DNA of 64,000 nucleotides, taken from assembly GCA_017942005.1 (NCBI GenBank), contig JAGAVJ010000013.1:1-64000 (forward strand). The letters run 5' to 3'. This stretch comes from Clostridia bacterium. GTDB lineage: Bacteria > Bacillota > Clostridia > Oscillospirales > CAG-272. The position numbers were made by a program, and so were the translations under genes. This document shows, one piece after another, positions 25,994 through 33,934 of the stretch (the first letter of the stretch is position 1; each line of letters opens with the position of its first letter). The notes below the pieces were generated by a model. The model had not been told where the DNA came from. It saw only the letters and a program-made list of their open reading frames with translations, and did not search any database.

Positions 25994-26770
25994 ATGGAAA
26001 TTATGAGTAATTATCTCTTAGAAACGAAAAATTTAAGCATTTCCTTCGGCGGTTTGAAAGCTGCACAGGATGTCAATTTGAAAATTCAAAAAAATGAGCT
26101 GTACGGCTTAATCGGTCCGAACGGCGCCGGAAAGACCACCGTGTTCAATATGCTGACAGGTGTCTACCGACCGACAAGCGGTGAATTCTTTTTAGACGGC
26201 GAAAACCTGACCGGAAAAAGCGCCATTGAAATCAACCGCCGCGGCATTGCACGTACCTTCCAGAATATCCGTCTGTTTTCCAACATGTCTGTCATCGACA
26301 ATGTCCATGTCGGCTTAAGCAACCAATCAAAGTGCAGTATTTTCGCAAGCGTGTTCCGTTTTCCGTCATATTATAAAACGGAAAAAGATTTACGGGAGCG
26401 TGCGCGCGCCCTCCTTGATGTCTTCGGTCTTGATGAAGAGCGCCGTACCGTTGCATCCAATCTTCCCTACGGTAAACAACGCAAACTGGAAATTGCGCGT
26501 GCCCTTGCGACCCATCCAAAGCTTTTATTGTTGGACGAACCTGCCGCAGGCATGAACCCACAGGAAACAGCCGAACTTATGGAAAACATTCGCTTTATCC
26601 GTGACCATTTTGATATGACGGTACTTTTGATTGAGCATGATATGAGCCTTGTTGGAGGAATCTGTGATGAACTGACGGTTCTGAACTTCGGTACAACACT
26701 GGCACAGGGATCCGTCTCTGATGTTCTGCACAATCCGGAAGTGATCCGCGCATATCTGGGCGACGAATGA
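25994..26770 (+). CDS. livG: Branched-chain amino-acid ABC importer, ATPase LivG
   Basis: A cytoplasmic ATPase of 258 residues: Walker A GPNGAGKTT, the Q-loop RTFQNIRLF, signature LPYGKQRKLEIARAL, Walker B LLLDEPAAGMNP, and the switch His in IEHDM. The LPYG signature with Gly-Lys rather than LSGGQ is normal for LivG. ATG 25994 (MEIMSNY) is the likely start; 26003 is also in frame with a good Shine-Dalgarno. The longer upstream frame overlaps livM and is not used. Confidence 0.93.
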   Translation: MEIMSNYLLETKNLSISFGGLKAAQDVNLKIQKNELYGLIGPNGAGKTTVFNMLTGVYRPTSGEFFLDGENLTGKSAIEINRRGIARTFQNIRLFSNMSVIDNVHVGLSNQSKCSIFASVFRFPSYYKTEKDLRERARALLDVFGLDEERRTVASNLPYGKQRKLEIARALATHPKLLLLDEPAAGMNPQETAELMENIRFIRDHFDMTVLLIEHDMSLVGGICDELTVLNFGTTLAQGSVSDVLHNPEVIRAYLGDE

Positions 26771-26783
26771 GAAAGGAAACAGC

Positions 26784-27494
26784 ATGTCTTTGTTAACGGT
26801 TGAAAATTTAGAAGTTTCGTATGGCTTGATTCGCGCCATCAAGGGTGTCTCTTTTCACGTAGAAGAAGGTGAGGTTGTCTCTCTGATCGGTGCAAACGGT
26901 GCCGGTAAAACGACCATTATGCATGCATTATGCAATCTGATTCCCAAAGCAGCAGGGACAGTACACTTTCATGACACCGATATCACCGCGGTTCCTGCAC
27001 ATAAGCTGGTTCCAATGGGAATCGCACAGGTGCCGGAGGGACGCCGTATTTTCCAGGAGCTGACAGTTGCTGAAAATCTGCGTCTTGGCGCATATACCCG
27101 TTCCAATAAAAAGGAAATTGAACAAACAAGAAACCAGATGTACGAGCGTTTTCCCATCCTGAAAGAACGATCCAAGCAGATTGCAGGAACGCTTTCCGGC
27201 GGTGAACAGCAGATGCTGGCAATGAGCCGGGCCCTGATGTCACACCCCAAGCTGCTGCTTCTGGACGAACCGAGTATGGGTCTGTCTCCGCTTTACGTCA
27301 ATATTATTTTTGATATGATTCGTCAAATCAACAAAGAAGGTACAACGGTGCTTTTAGTGGAACAGAACGCGAAGAAGGCACTTGCCATTGCAGACCGTGC
27401 GTATGTGCTTGAAATCGGTAAGATTGCCAAAACCGGTACCGGTGCAGAACTGCTTGCAGACGACGGTATCCGCCGCGCATATCTTGGAGATTGA
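26784..27494 (+). CDS. livF: Branched-chain amino-acid ABC importer, ATPase LivF
   Basis: The second ATPase of the importer, 236 residues, with Walker A GANGAGKTT, signature LSGGEQQMLAMSRAL, Walker B LLLDEPSMGLSP and switch His replaced by Gln as usual in LivF (LLVEQNA). It starts 13 bp after livG behind GAAAGGA. It forms the heterodimeric motor with LivG. Confidence 0.94.
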   Translation: MSLLTVENLEVSYGLIRAIKGVSFHVEEGEVVSLIGANGAGKTTIMHALCNLIPKAAGTVHFHDTDITAVPAHKLVPMGIAQVPEGRRIFQELTVAENLRLGAYTRSNKKEIEQTRNQMYERFPILKERSKQIAGTLSGGEQQMLAMSRALMSHPKLLLLDEPSMGLSPLYVNIIFDMIRQINKEGTTVLLVEQNAKKALAIADRAYVLEIGKIAKTGTGAELLADDGIRRAYLGD

Positions 27495-27519
27495 CGAACG
27501 AACAAGAAAGAGGGCCCCC

Positions 27520-28323
27520 ATGTTTTCATCCCAATTTCCAGAAGAAATCCTGCGTTTCACAGAAGGACTTCCCTTTTCCGAGGATACTGTCGGATGCTCT
27601 GATTCCCATGTTTATCTTTATCCGGAAATGGTACTGAAGGTGGAACGTCTGCATGAAACATCCGCAAATGAAGCACAGATGCTTCGTTATCTGGACGGCA
27701 GGCTTCCCGCACCGCGTATTCTTGCACATACTGTACAAAATGGTATACAATATTTGCTTATGACTCGAATCAAGGGACATATGGCATGTTCAAGCGAATA
27801 TTTATCCAACCCCAAACGTTTGGCAGCGTTGCTTGCAGACGCACTGCATACGCTGTGGCAGCTTGACACCGCAGACTGTCCGCATACGACAACGTTATCT
27901 GACCGGCTGGCGTTTGATGAAGCAATTCTGCATTCCGGAGATAAAACCGCTTTAGCAAAACCGATTTCCTATCGGAATCACACTTTTTCTTCATCCTATG
28001 CTCTGTACGACTGGCTGAAACAAAATCAACCGCAGGAAACTCCTGTTTTCTCACACGGTGATTTTTGCCTGCCAAATGTCTTCTTTTCGCAAGACGTCCT
28101 TACCGGCTTTCTTGATCTTGGTCAAGCAGGAATTTCCGATAAAAACTACGATCTTGCACTCTGTTACCGCAGTTTGTGGTATAATCTTGCCGGCATGTAT
28201 GGCAGTACTGTGTATCCGGATGCAGAAAAAAATGCGTGCTTGTTATTTGAAGCACTTGGAATCAAACCGGATTTTGATGTGCTTGATTATTATATCCTTT
28301 TGGATATGATCGGAGAAATTTAA
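27520..28323 (+). CDS. Aminoglycoside 3'-phosphotransferase-like kinase
   Basis: A 267-residue cytoplasmic small-molecule kinase of the APH(3')/choline-kinase fold. It has the ATP-lysine region YPEMVLKVER, the catalytic HGDFCLPNVFF (Brenner motif HGDxxxxN), and the metal-binding LDLGQAGISDKNYDLA, where APH(3') enzymes have DLGRxGxAD. Spacing and length match APH(3'), but the C-terminal residues that contact aminoglycosides cannot be judged by eye. Start is ATG 27520, 25 bp after livF, so it is co-transcribed with the importer. It could be a resistance gene or a housekeeping kinase for another substrate. Confidence 0.75.
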   Translation: MFSSQFPEEILRFTEGLPFSEDTVGCSDSHVYLYPEMVLKVERLHETSANEAQMLRYLDGRLPAPRILAHTVQNGIQYLLMTRIKGHMACSSEYLSNPKRLAALLADALHTLWQLDTADCPHTTTLSDRLAFDEAILHSGDKTALAKPISYRNHTFSSSYALYDWLKQNQPQETPVFSHGDFCLPNVFFSQDVLTGFLDLGQAGISDKNYDLALCYRSLWYNLAGMYGSTVYPDAEKNACLLFEALGIKPDFDVLDYYILLDMIGEI

Positions 28324-28348
28324 TAAATTCAAATTTTTTCTTATACAA

Positions 28349-28384
28349 GACAAATCGCCGATGATGTTTCATCGGCGATTTGTC
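28349..28384. terminator. Bidirectional hairpin between the kinase and GNAT genes
   Basis: A near-perfect 16-bp stem (GACAAATCGCCGATGA / TCATCGGCGATTTGTC) with a short loop lies in the convergent gap. No long T-tract follows. Confidence 0.7.
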
Positions 28385-28418
28385 ATATAAAAATTCGGTA
28401 AAACTACATCCGTCTGTC

Positions 28419-28883
28419 TTAAATGGAATCAGATTCATACAACGGAAGAACAAACAACTGATCAACTGTGCCATATATGGTTTCATACTCCCCTAATTTT
28501 TGGAAACCATATTTTTCATATAGACCAAGTTCTCCACTCATGATATAAATTTGTTGATATCCAAGTACTTTTGCATACGAAAGAACCTTCTGTATCATCT
28601 GTTCTGACAGCCGCTGTCCACGATATGGCTCAGAAACGAACATAAATCCAATAAACGGTGTAATTGGATTGTTCTCCGGCAGTTCATCTCTTTCGGCAAA
28701 CGTACAGAATCCGACAGGTTCCACTCCGCTGCAAGCAACGCAAACACGTTCCTGTTCCCGAAAATCCCGTTTCTGCATTTTTTGTGCAAGAATAGGACCT
28801 GCACGCCAGGAACAGTTCTGTGCAAGCTGGATTGTCTTTTCCCAGAGGGCGTGATCCGGTGTTATCAAATAAAAATCAATCAT
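28419..28883 (-). CDS. GNAT-family N-acetyltransferase
   Basis: A 154-residue acetyl-CoA-dependent acyltransferase. The motif A region EPYRGQRLSEQMIQKVLSYA holds the R-G-Q-R-L pyrophosphate loop, and IYIMSGELGLYEKYGFQKLG is the standard C-terminal strand-helix. The substrate is unknown. The frame can extend to a TTG at 28937 directly after pflA; ATG 28883 (MIDFYLI) gives a family-like N-terminus, though its Shine-Dalgarno is weak. It lies directly behind pflA and may be translated from the same transcript. Confidence 0.8.
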   Translation of the reverse strand: MIDFYLITPDHALWEKTIQLAQNCSWRAGPILAQKMQKRDFREQERVCVACSGVEPVGFCTFAERDELPENNPITPFIGFMFVSEPYRGQRLSEQMIQKVLSYAKVLGYQQIYIMSGELGLYEKYGFQKLGEYETIYGTVDQLFVLPLYESDSI

Positions 28884-28938
28884 TCTTTTACAGTGCTTGG
28901 CATTTTTCGATATGACATGCGTCTCAGCTTCTCCCAAC

Positions 28939-29724
28939 TTAAGATTTTCTGACGGTCAATGTTCCGTCTTTGTTCCATAGCGTCGATAAAAAGGTATTTA
29001 AACCAGACAAAGTCTCTTCGCTGCATTCCTGTGTTTCTGCAAGCGGAAATGCAAGATTCAGCCGCTTATATTTTTCCATACACAATTTCCGGAACGGCAG
29101 AAGCTCGATTTTATCGAGTGTTTTAGTCTTCTGCACCAATTCCACAACTGCGCGCAAATTATCTTTGGAATCTGTCAGCCCCGGAACAATAACATGTCGT
29201 ATCCACACCCGGCACCCCTCCGTTTCACATGCGGACAGGAACGCACGGGTCGTATTGATATCCACTCCATAGGTTTTCCGGGATATATCTGCATCCGGAT
29301 GCTTGATATCAAGCATCACGGTATCGGTGTTCCTTAATACTGCATGTACCATATCATCCGGATAAACACCGGCAGTGTCAAGGCAGGTATTAATACCACG
29401 CCTGTGACATTCCGAAAAGAAATCCGCAAGAAATTCCCTTTGCAATAACGGTTCTCCACCGGATACTGTCACGCCGCCTTCTTTTCCAAAATAAGGAAGA
29501 TAACGGCGGATGCGGTCACATAACGTGACTGCATCTGCATGTATGTACGCCGTCTCATCGTCGTCATGCGGCTGTGTATCCGGGTTATGACAGTATGGGC
29601 AGTGATATGGACACCCCTGCAAAAAAATGATATAGCGCAGTCCCGGACCGTCCACAGCGCCAAGACTCTGAAACGAGTGAATCCGTGCCAACGGATGCGG
29701 TTTGATTGTGTCGTTCATAGGCAA
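28939..29724 (-). CDS. pflA: Pyruvate formate-lyase activating enzyme (radical SAM)
   Basis: This enzyme uses SAM and a [4Fe-4S] cluster to make the glycyl radical on PflB. At 261 residues it has the CxxxCxxC cluster motif in GCPYHCPYCHNPD (residues about 35-47), the SAM-binding GGVTVSGGEPLLQ, and DTAGVYPDD and MLDIKHPD, all typical of PflA. It lies 27 bp downstream of pflB and is co-transcribed under the riboswitch leader. Confidence 0.95.
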   Translation of the reverse strand: MPMNDTIKPHPLARIHSFQSLGAVDGPGLRYIIFLQGCPYHCPYCHNPDTQPHDDDETAYIHADAVTLCDRIRRYLPYFGKEGGVTVSGGEPLLQREFLADFFSECHRRGINTCLDTAGVYPDDMVHAVLRNTDTVMLDIKHPDADISRKTYGVDINTTRAFLSACETEGCRVWIRHVIVPGLTDSKDNLRAVVELVQKTKTLDKIELLPFRKLCMEKYKRLNLAFPLAETQECSEETLSGLNTFLSTLWNKDGTLTVRKS

Positions 29725-29751
29725 ATATTGTGAAAATACCGGAATCCAGGA

Positions 29752-31983
29752 TCAAATTGCTTCATGGAAGGTACGCGCAATGACTTCATTCTGCTGTTCT
29801 CTCGACAGACGGTGGAAGTTGACTGCATAACCGGACACACGAATGGTCAGGTTCGGATACTTCTCAGGGTGCGCCTGTGCGTCAAGCAGCATCTCTCTGT
29901 TGAATACATTGACATTGATATGCTGTGCATCCTGTGCGAAATAACCGTCGATGATAGCACATAGATTCTGATAACGGGACTCTGCATCTGCGCCAAGTGC
30001 CTGCGGAATGATACAGAAGGTATTGGAAATACCGTCCTTACAAACATCATAAGACAATTTTGCAACAGAATTCAAGCTCGCCAGCGCCCCCATAGCATCT
30101 CTGCCGTGCATGGGATTTGCACCGGGCGCAAACGGTTCTCCTGCCTTTCTGCCGTCCGGTGTAGAGCCGGTTTTCTTACCGTATACAACATTGGAGGTAA
30201 TCGTCAGAATCGATAGCGTATGCTCTGCGTTGCGATATGTGGGAATTTCCTTGAGTGCAGAGAAGAATTTTTCCACTTGATCTACAGCGATACGATCTAC
30301 ACGGTCATCGTCGTTGCCATATTTTGGAAAATCTCCAACCGTTTCAAAATCCCGGATCAATCCTGTCTCGTCACGAATGACCCGAACACGCGCGTATTTG
30401 ATTGCAGAAAGTGAATCCGTCAGAACAGATAATCCCGCAACACCAAACGCCATGAAGCGGTGTACATCCGTATCATGCAGCGCCATCTGCAGCTTTTCAT
30501 ATGCATATTTGTCATGCATATAATGGATCATATTCATCGCCTTGACATAAGTCTGTGCAAGCCATGGACGGTATTCATCCATCAAGGCACAGGCGGTATC
30601 GTAGTCGAGATATTCGCCTTCAAAGCGTTTCCCCGCAGGTGCAATCTGTGCGCCGCTTTTTTCGTCTCTGCCGCCATTCAAAGACAGCAGAAGGAGCTTG
30701 ACAAGATTGGCTCTCGCGCCAAAGAACTGCATATCCTTACCGACACGCATGGCGGATACACAGCATGCAATCGCATAATCATCACCAAATTTACGGCGCA
30801 TCAAATCGTCGTTTTCATATTGAATGGAATCCGTATCGCAGGAAACCTTTGCAGCAAACCGACGGAATGCCAAAGGCAAATCCTTTGACCACAGCACCGT
30901 CAGATTGGGTTCTGCCGACGGATTTAAATTATACAGCGTATGCAGAATACGGAACGAAGATTTTGTTACCAGGGTTCTGCCGTCTTCTCCCATACCGCCG
31001 ATGGATTCTGTAATCCACATGGGATCTCCGGCAAACAGTTCATTGTATTCCGGCGTGCGCAGGTGGCGCGCCATCCGCAGCTTCATGACAAAATCATCGA
31101 TGATCTCTTGAATTTCCGATTCGGTATAAATACCGGCTGCGAGATCGCGTTCAAAATAGATATCAAGGAACGTAGAGGTTCTGCCAAGGCTCATTGCCGC
31201 GCCATTCTGCTCCTTGATCGCACCGAGATAACCAAAATACAGCCACTGCACAGCTTCACGGGAGTCTTTTGCCGGTGCGGAAATATCATAACCGTACATT
31301 TCAGCCATAGTTTTCAGCTTCTCAAGGAACGCAATCTGCTGATACAGCTCTTCCAGGCAGCGGATTTCATCGGCGGTTACATTCTTTGAAGCAATTTCCG
31401 CCTTGTCTTTCTGCTTTTCGGCAATCAAATGATCGACACCGTACAGCGCGACACGGCGATAATCGCCAATAATTCTGCCGCGTCCGTAAGCATCCGGCAG
31501 ACCGGTAATAATGCCGGAATGACGTGCTGCACGAATGGCATCATTGTAAACACGGAAAACACCGTCATTGTGCGTGGTACGGAACTGGAACTCGTCTTCC
31601 ACCTTTTGTGACAGCGTATACCCGTATGCCTTGCACGCTTTTCTTGTCATATTGATGCCGCCAAACGGGTTGACTGCACGCTTGAGCGGCGCATCCGTTT
31701 GTAAACCAACGATAATTTCATGTTCACGATCAAGATATCCCGGCTGGAATGTACACAAAGATGCAACCGTTTCTGTATCAATGTCCAAAACACCACCACG
31801 TTCATGCTCTTTTGCCAAAAGTGCCTGAAGCTTGTCGTTTAACATACGGGTACGTTCTGTCGGAGCGCAAAGAAAGGATTCGTCTCCTTCATACGGTGTA
31901 TAATTTTTCTGGATAAAATCGCGTACATTGATTTCATCCTGCCAGATACCTTCGTGAAAACCGTTCCATTGTTCAAATCTCAT
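29752..31983 (-). CDS. pflB: Formate C-acetyltransferase (pyruvate formate-lyase)
   Basis: This enzyme cleaves pyruvate with CoA to acetyl-CoA and formate under anaerobic conditions. The 743-residue protein has the catalytic adjacent cysteines in [11 protein letters not shown] and the glycyl-radical site RVSGYAVNF close to the C-terminus. Other PFL segments such as [24 protein letters not shown] are present ([17 protein letters not shown]). The formate made here also feeds formyl-tetrahydrofolate and purine synthesis, which fits the ZTP riboswitch in its leader. GAGAGG precedes ATG 31983. Confidence 0.97.
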   Translation of the reverse strand: MRFEQWNGFHEGIWQDEINVRDFIQKNYTPYEGDESFLCAPTERTRMLNDKLQALLAKEHERGGVLDIDTETVASLCTFQPGYLDREHEIIVGLQTDAPLKRAVNPFGGINMTRKACKAYGYTLSQKVEDEFQFRTTHNDGVFRVYNDAIRAARHSGIITGLPDAYGRGRIIGDYRRVALYGVDHLIAEKQKDKAEIASKNVTADEIRCLEELYQQIAFLEKLKTMAEMYGYDISAPAKDSREAVQWLYFGYLGAIKEQNGAAMSLGRTSTFLDIYFERDLAAGIYTESEIQEIIDDFVMKLRMARHLRTPEYNELFAGDPMWITESIGGMGEDGRTLVTKSSFRILHTLYNLNPSAEPNLTVLWSKDLPLAFRRFAAKVSCDTDSIQYENDDLMRRKFGDDYAIACCVSAMRVGKDMQFFGARANLVKLLLLSLNGGRDEKSGAQIAPAGKRFEGEYLDYDTACALMDEYRPWLAQTYVKAMNMIHYMHDKYAYEKLQMALHDTDVHRFMAFGVAGLSVLTDSLSAIKYARVRVIRDETGLIRDFETVGDFPKYGNDDDRVDRIAVDQVEKFFSALKEIPTYRNAEHTLSILTITSNVVYGKKTGSTPDGRKAGEPFAPGANPMHGRDAMGALASLNSVAKLSYDVCKDGISNTFCIIPQALGADAESRYQNLCAIIDGYFAQDAQHINVNVFNREMLLDAQAHPEKYPNLTIRVSGYAVNFHRLSREQQNEVIARTFHEAI

Positions 31984-32011
31984 ATTACATTACCTCTCTG
32001 TTTCAGATAAA

Positions 32012-32137
32012 AGAAAAAGGCCGCACTTCCGAACTCAGCGAAAGTGTTGCCCAGACGAAGCGGCACCAAATCAAACCTCATTGTGGTTGTTTCCACATGT
32101 AATACCAATCAAATTACATTCCGTCAGAGGTTTTACT
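32012..32137 (-). ncRNA. ZTP riboswitch (pfl motif) with terminator
   Basis: In the pflB leader (minus strand) AAACCTC pairs with GAGGTTT (P1), enclosing TGACGG, an accessory AATGTAAT / ATTACAT hairpin, and GTGGAAACAACCAC followed by GAG. Downstream comes GCCGCTTCGTCTGGGCA, which matches the conserved GCCG..CUGGGCA of the ZTP aptamer pseudoknot half. A stem GCCGCTTC / GAAGTGCGGC and TTTTTCTTTT then form the terminator. High ZTP/ZMP (low formyl-THF) should permit pflB transcription. Assigned from remembered consensus, not a covariance search. Confidence 0.8.
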
Positions 32138-32174
32138 TTTGTGTTGTATGATATCCTAATATGCTTATGTGGAT

Positions 32175-32203
32175 ATTATATCATATTTTTTTCTTTCTGT
32201 CAA
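32175..32203 (-). promoter_or_regulatory. Promoter of pflBA
   Basis: On the minus strand: TTGACA (32203-32198), 17-bp spacer, TATAAT (32180-32175). It sits about 40 bp before the riboswitch aptamer. Confidence 0.92.
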
Positions 32204-32285
32204 TCCTTTTTCAAAATATATTTTCAATATGAGGTGAAATCACTCCATCCTTCCTCATTCCAGAGGCGGATTGTACCGCCACCAG

Positions 32286-32345
32286 AAAAAGTAAGTGTCT
32301 CCTGCCGTCTATAAAGGCAGAGGGATATCTTACTTTTCGTTATCG
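32286..32345 (+). repeat. Palindromic repeat, family C, copy 3
   Basis: Outer arms AAAAAGTAAGTGT / ATATCTTACTTTT with inner CTGCC / GGCAG. The core CTCCTGCCG matches the copy at 2584, while the outer arms and preceding TACCGCC.CCAG context resemble the copy at 2413. Confidence 0.6.
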
Positions 32346-32408
32346 TTTCAAATAAAATCCACACACACTATTTTTTTCATGAAACCTCAACTTTTTTTCA
32401 AAAACCTC

Positions 32409-32438
32409 TTGACTTTCCCATACTACATGTGGTATAAT
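32409..32438 (+). promoter_or_regulatory. Promoter of tRNA-Ser
   Basis: TTGACT (32409-32414), 18-bp spacer, TATAAT (32433-32438), about 37 bp before the mature tRNA 5' end. Confidence 0.85.
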
Positions 32439-32474
32439 ATATAGGAACTGAAAATGAATGGTTTTCACCCAACT

Positions 32475-32564
32475 GGAGAATTACTCAAGTGGTGAAGAGG
32501 CGCCCCTGCTAAGGGTGTAGGTCGGGTAACCGGCGCGAGAGTTCAAATCTCTCATTCTCCGCCA
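32475..32564 (+). tRNA. tRNA-Ser(GCU)
   Basis: Acceptor arms GGAGAAT / ATTCTCC pair fully, with discriminator G and encoded CCA. The anticodon loop CTGCTAA gives GCT, reading AGC/AGU serine codons. A long variable arm (GTCGGGTAACCGGC) is typical of serine tRNA, and the T-arm GAGAG TTCAAAT CTCTC is regular. Confidence 0.97.
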
Positions 32565-32708
32565 AGAAAAAGCATGCGTCAGCATGCTTTTTTGTTTTCC
32601 CGGATTTTTCCAACCAACACCAGTTCCACATTTCGATTCCTATGATCGGAATTCATGAAATCTGATCAAATATTGAGATACATTCATTATAAACAAGGAG
32701 AGTCTATC

Positions 32709-33647
32709 ATGAGTATCACCAAAGAAGATATTGCGAGTGTAAAAAGCCGTGGTTTTCTTTTAAACCGCGGAACAGAATGCTTTTCCGGCAGAATCGTCCC
32801 CATCGGCGGACAGTTTTCTGCGGACGACCTAAAAGCAGTTGCCGCATGTGCACAGCAGTTTGGAAACGGAACTGTGATTTTCACCAGCCGTCTTACCGCA
32901 GAAATTGTTGGAATTCCGTTTGATAAAATCAAGGATGCAGAAGCCTTTATGGAAGAACGCAATCTGCATTTCGGCGGAACCGGAGCCACAGTTCGTCCTC
33001 TGACTGCCTGCAAGGGTACAACCTGTGTATACGGAAATATCGATACCCATGCATTGGTCACAACACTGCATGAAAAGTTTTATGTAGAGATGGGAAACGT
33101 TGCGCTGCCGCATAAATTTAAAATCAGCGTCGGCGGCTGTCCCAACAGCTGTATGAAACCAAGCTTAAACGACGTCGGCATTGAAGGCTGCCGTGTGTTC
33201 CAGGCGGAGCTTGAAAAATGCCGTGCATGCAAAAATTGCTTTGTTGCATCCTCATGTCCTTCAAAGGCAGTCTCTCTGGAAGCAGACGGTCATGCCGTAC
33301 TCGATACTGACAAATGTAATTCCTGCGGCGTTTGTATCAGTAAATGTCCCTTTGGTGCATTCCCGAAAACTGCCCAGTCGGGCTGCCATGTATTTGTCGG
33401 CGGTACGTGGGGCAAAACGCAGCGTATCGGAACACGCCTTGCCGGTATTTATACGGTCGATGAAATTCCGACAATTGTGGAAAAAGTTCTGCTCTGGTAT
33501 AAGGAAAATGGTCGCGCAAAAGAACGTCTCGGCGCTGCAATTGACCGTATTGGTGTGGATGTTTTAGAAAAAGCACTTGCGTCTGATGACCTTTTAAACC
33601 GCCGCGATGAAATTCTTGCTGCCCCTATAAAGCCAAATGTAAAATAA
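32709..33647 (+). CDS. Small siroheme sulfite/nitrite-reductase-like protein with two 4Fe-4S sites
   Basis: A 312-residue protein of the sulfite/nitrite reductase family, in the short AsrC/Fsr-like group. An N-terminal ferredoxin-like half (FSGRIVPIGGQFSADDL) precedes the siroheme/4Fe-4S motif: CKGTTC followed by GGCPNSC. The second pair keeps the C-x3-C spacing, but the first reads C-x4-C rather than the common C-x5-C. A ferredoxin domain with CRACKNCFVASSCP and CNSCGVCISKCP is inserted, followed by the C-terminal GGTWGKTQRIG segment. Substrate is unknown; partners AsrA/AsrB are not adjacent. AAGGAGAG supports ATG 32709. Its stop codon overlaps the left end of a family A element. Confidence 0.8.
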   Translation: MSITKEDIASVKSRGFLLNRGTECFSGRIVPIGGQFSADDLKAVAACAQQFGNGTVIFTSRLTAEIVGIPFDKIKDAEAFMEERNLHFGGTGATVRPLTACKGTTCVYGNIDTHALVTTLHEKFYVEMGNVALPHKFKISVGGCPNSCMKPSLNDVGIEGCRVFQAELEKCRACKNCFVASSCPSKAVSLEADGHAVLDTDKCNSCGVCISKCPFGAFPKTAQSGCHVFVGGTWGKTQRIGTRLAGIYTVDEIPTIVEKVLLWYKENGRAKERLGAAIDRIGVDVLEKALASDDLLNRRDEILAAPIKPNVK

Positions 33648-33863
33648 CGTGAGTTCGATGAGGAGATGCTTTTTGAAAAAAGCACCTCCTCAAACTCCAC
33701 CGCAAAAACTTTTAAACAGAGAAACCAATAAAATATGGATAAATCAAGCAAAAAACGCACCGTTTTGGTTTGATTTATCCGTATAAAGTTTTTTGAAAAG
33801 GGTATGGGGAAAACTTTTTTGATGGAAAAGTTTTCCCCGAGAATTCTATCGGACTTACGTTAA
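33644..33863 (+). mobile_element. MITE-like element, family A, copy 3
   Basis: A 220-bp element almost identical to the copy at 8303, with ends ATAACGTGAGTTCGATGA and TCGGACTTACGTTAA. The stop codon TAA (33645-33647) of the preceding gene lies in the element's terminal repeat, so insertion may have trimmed or replaced the original 3' end. Confidence 0.9.
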
Positions 33864-33886
33864 AATAATCATTCAATCCATTACAT

Positions 33887-33925
33887 AAAAAGTTCCTTTC
33901 CATTCTTATGGAAAGGAACTTTTTA
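33887..33925. terminator. Bidirectional intrinsic terminator
   Basis: A perfect stem AAAAAGTTCCTTTCCAT / ATGGAAAGGAACTTTTT with loop TCTT ends in T-runs on both strands. It serves the minus-strand exporter and possibly the siroheme gene. Confidence 0.88.
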
Positions 33926-33934
33926 TTATTGAAA

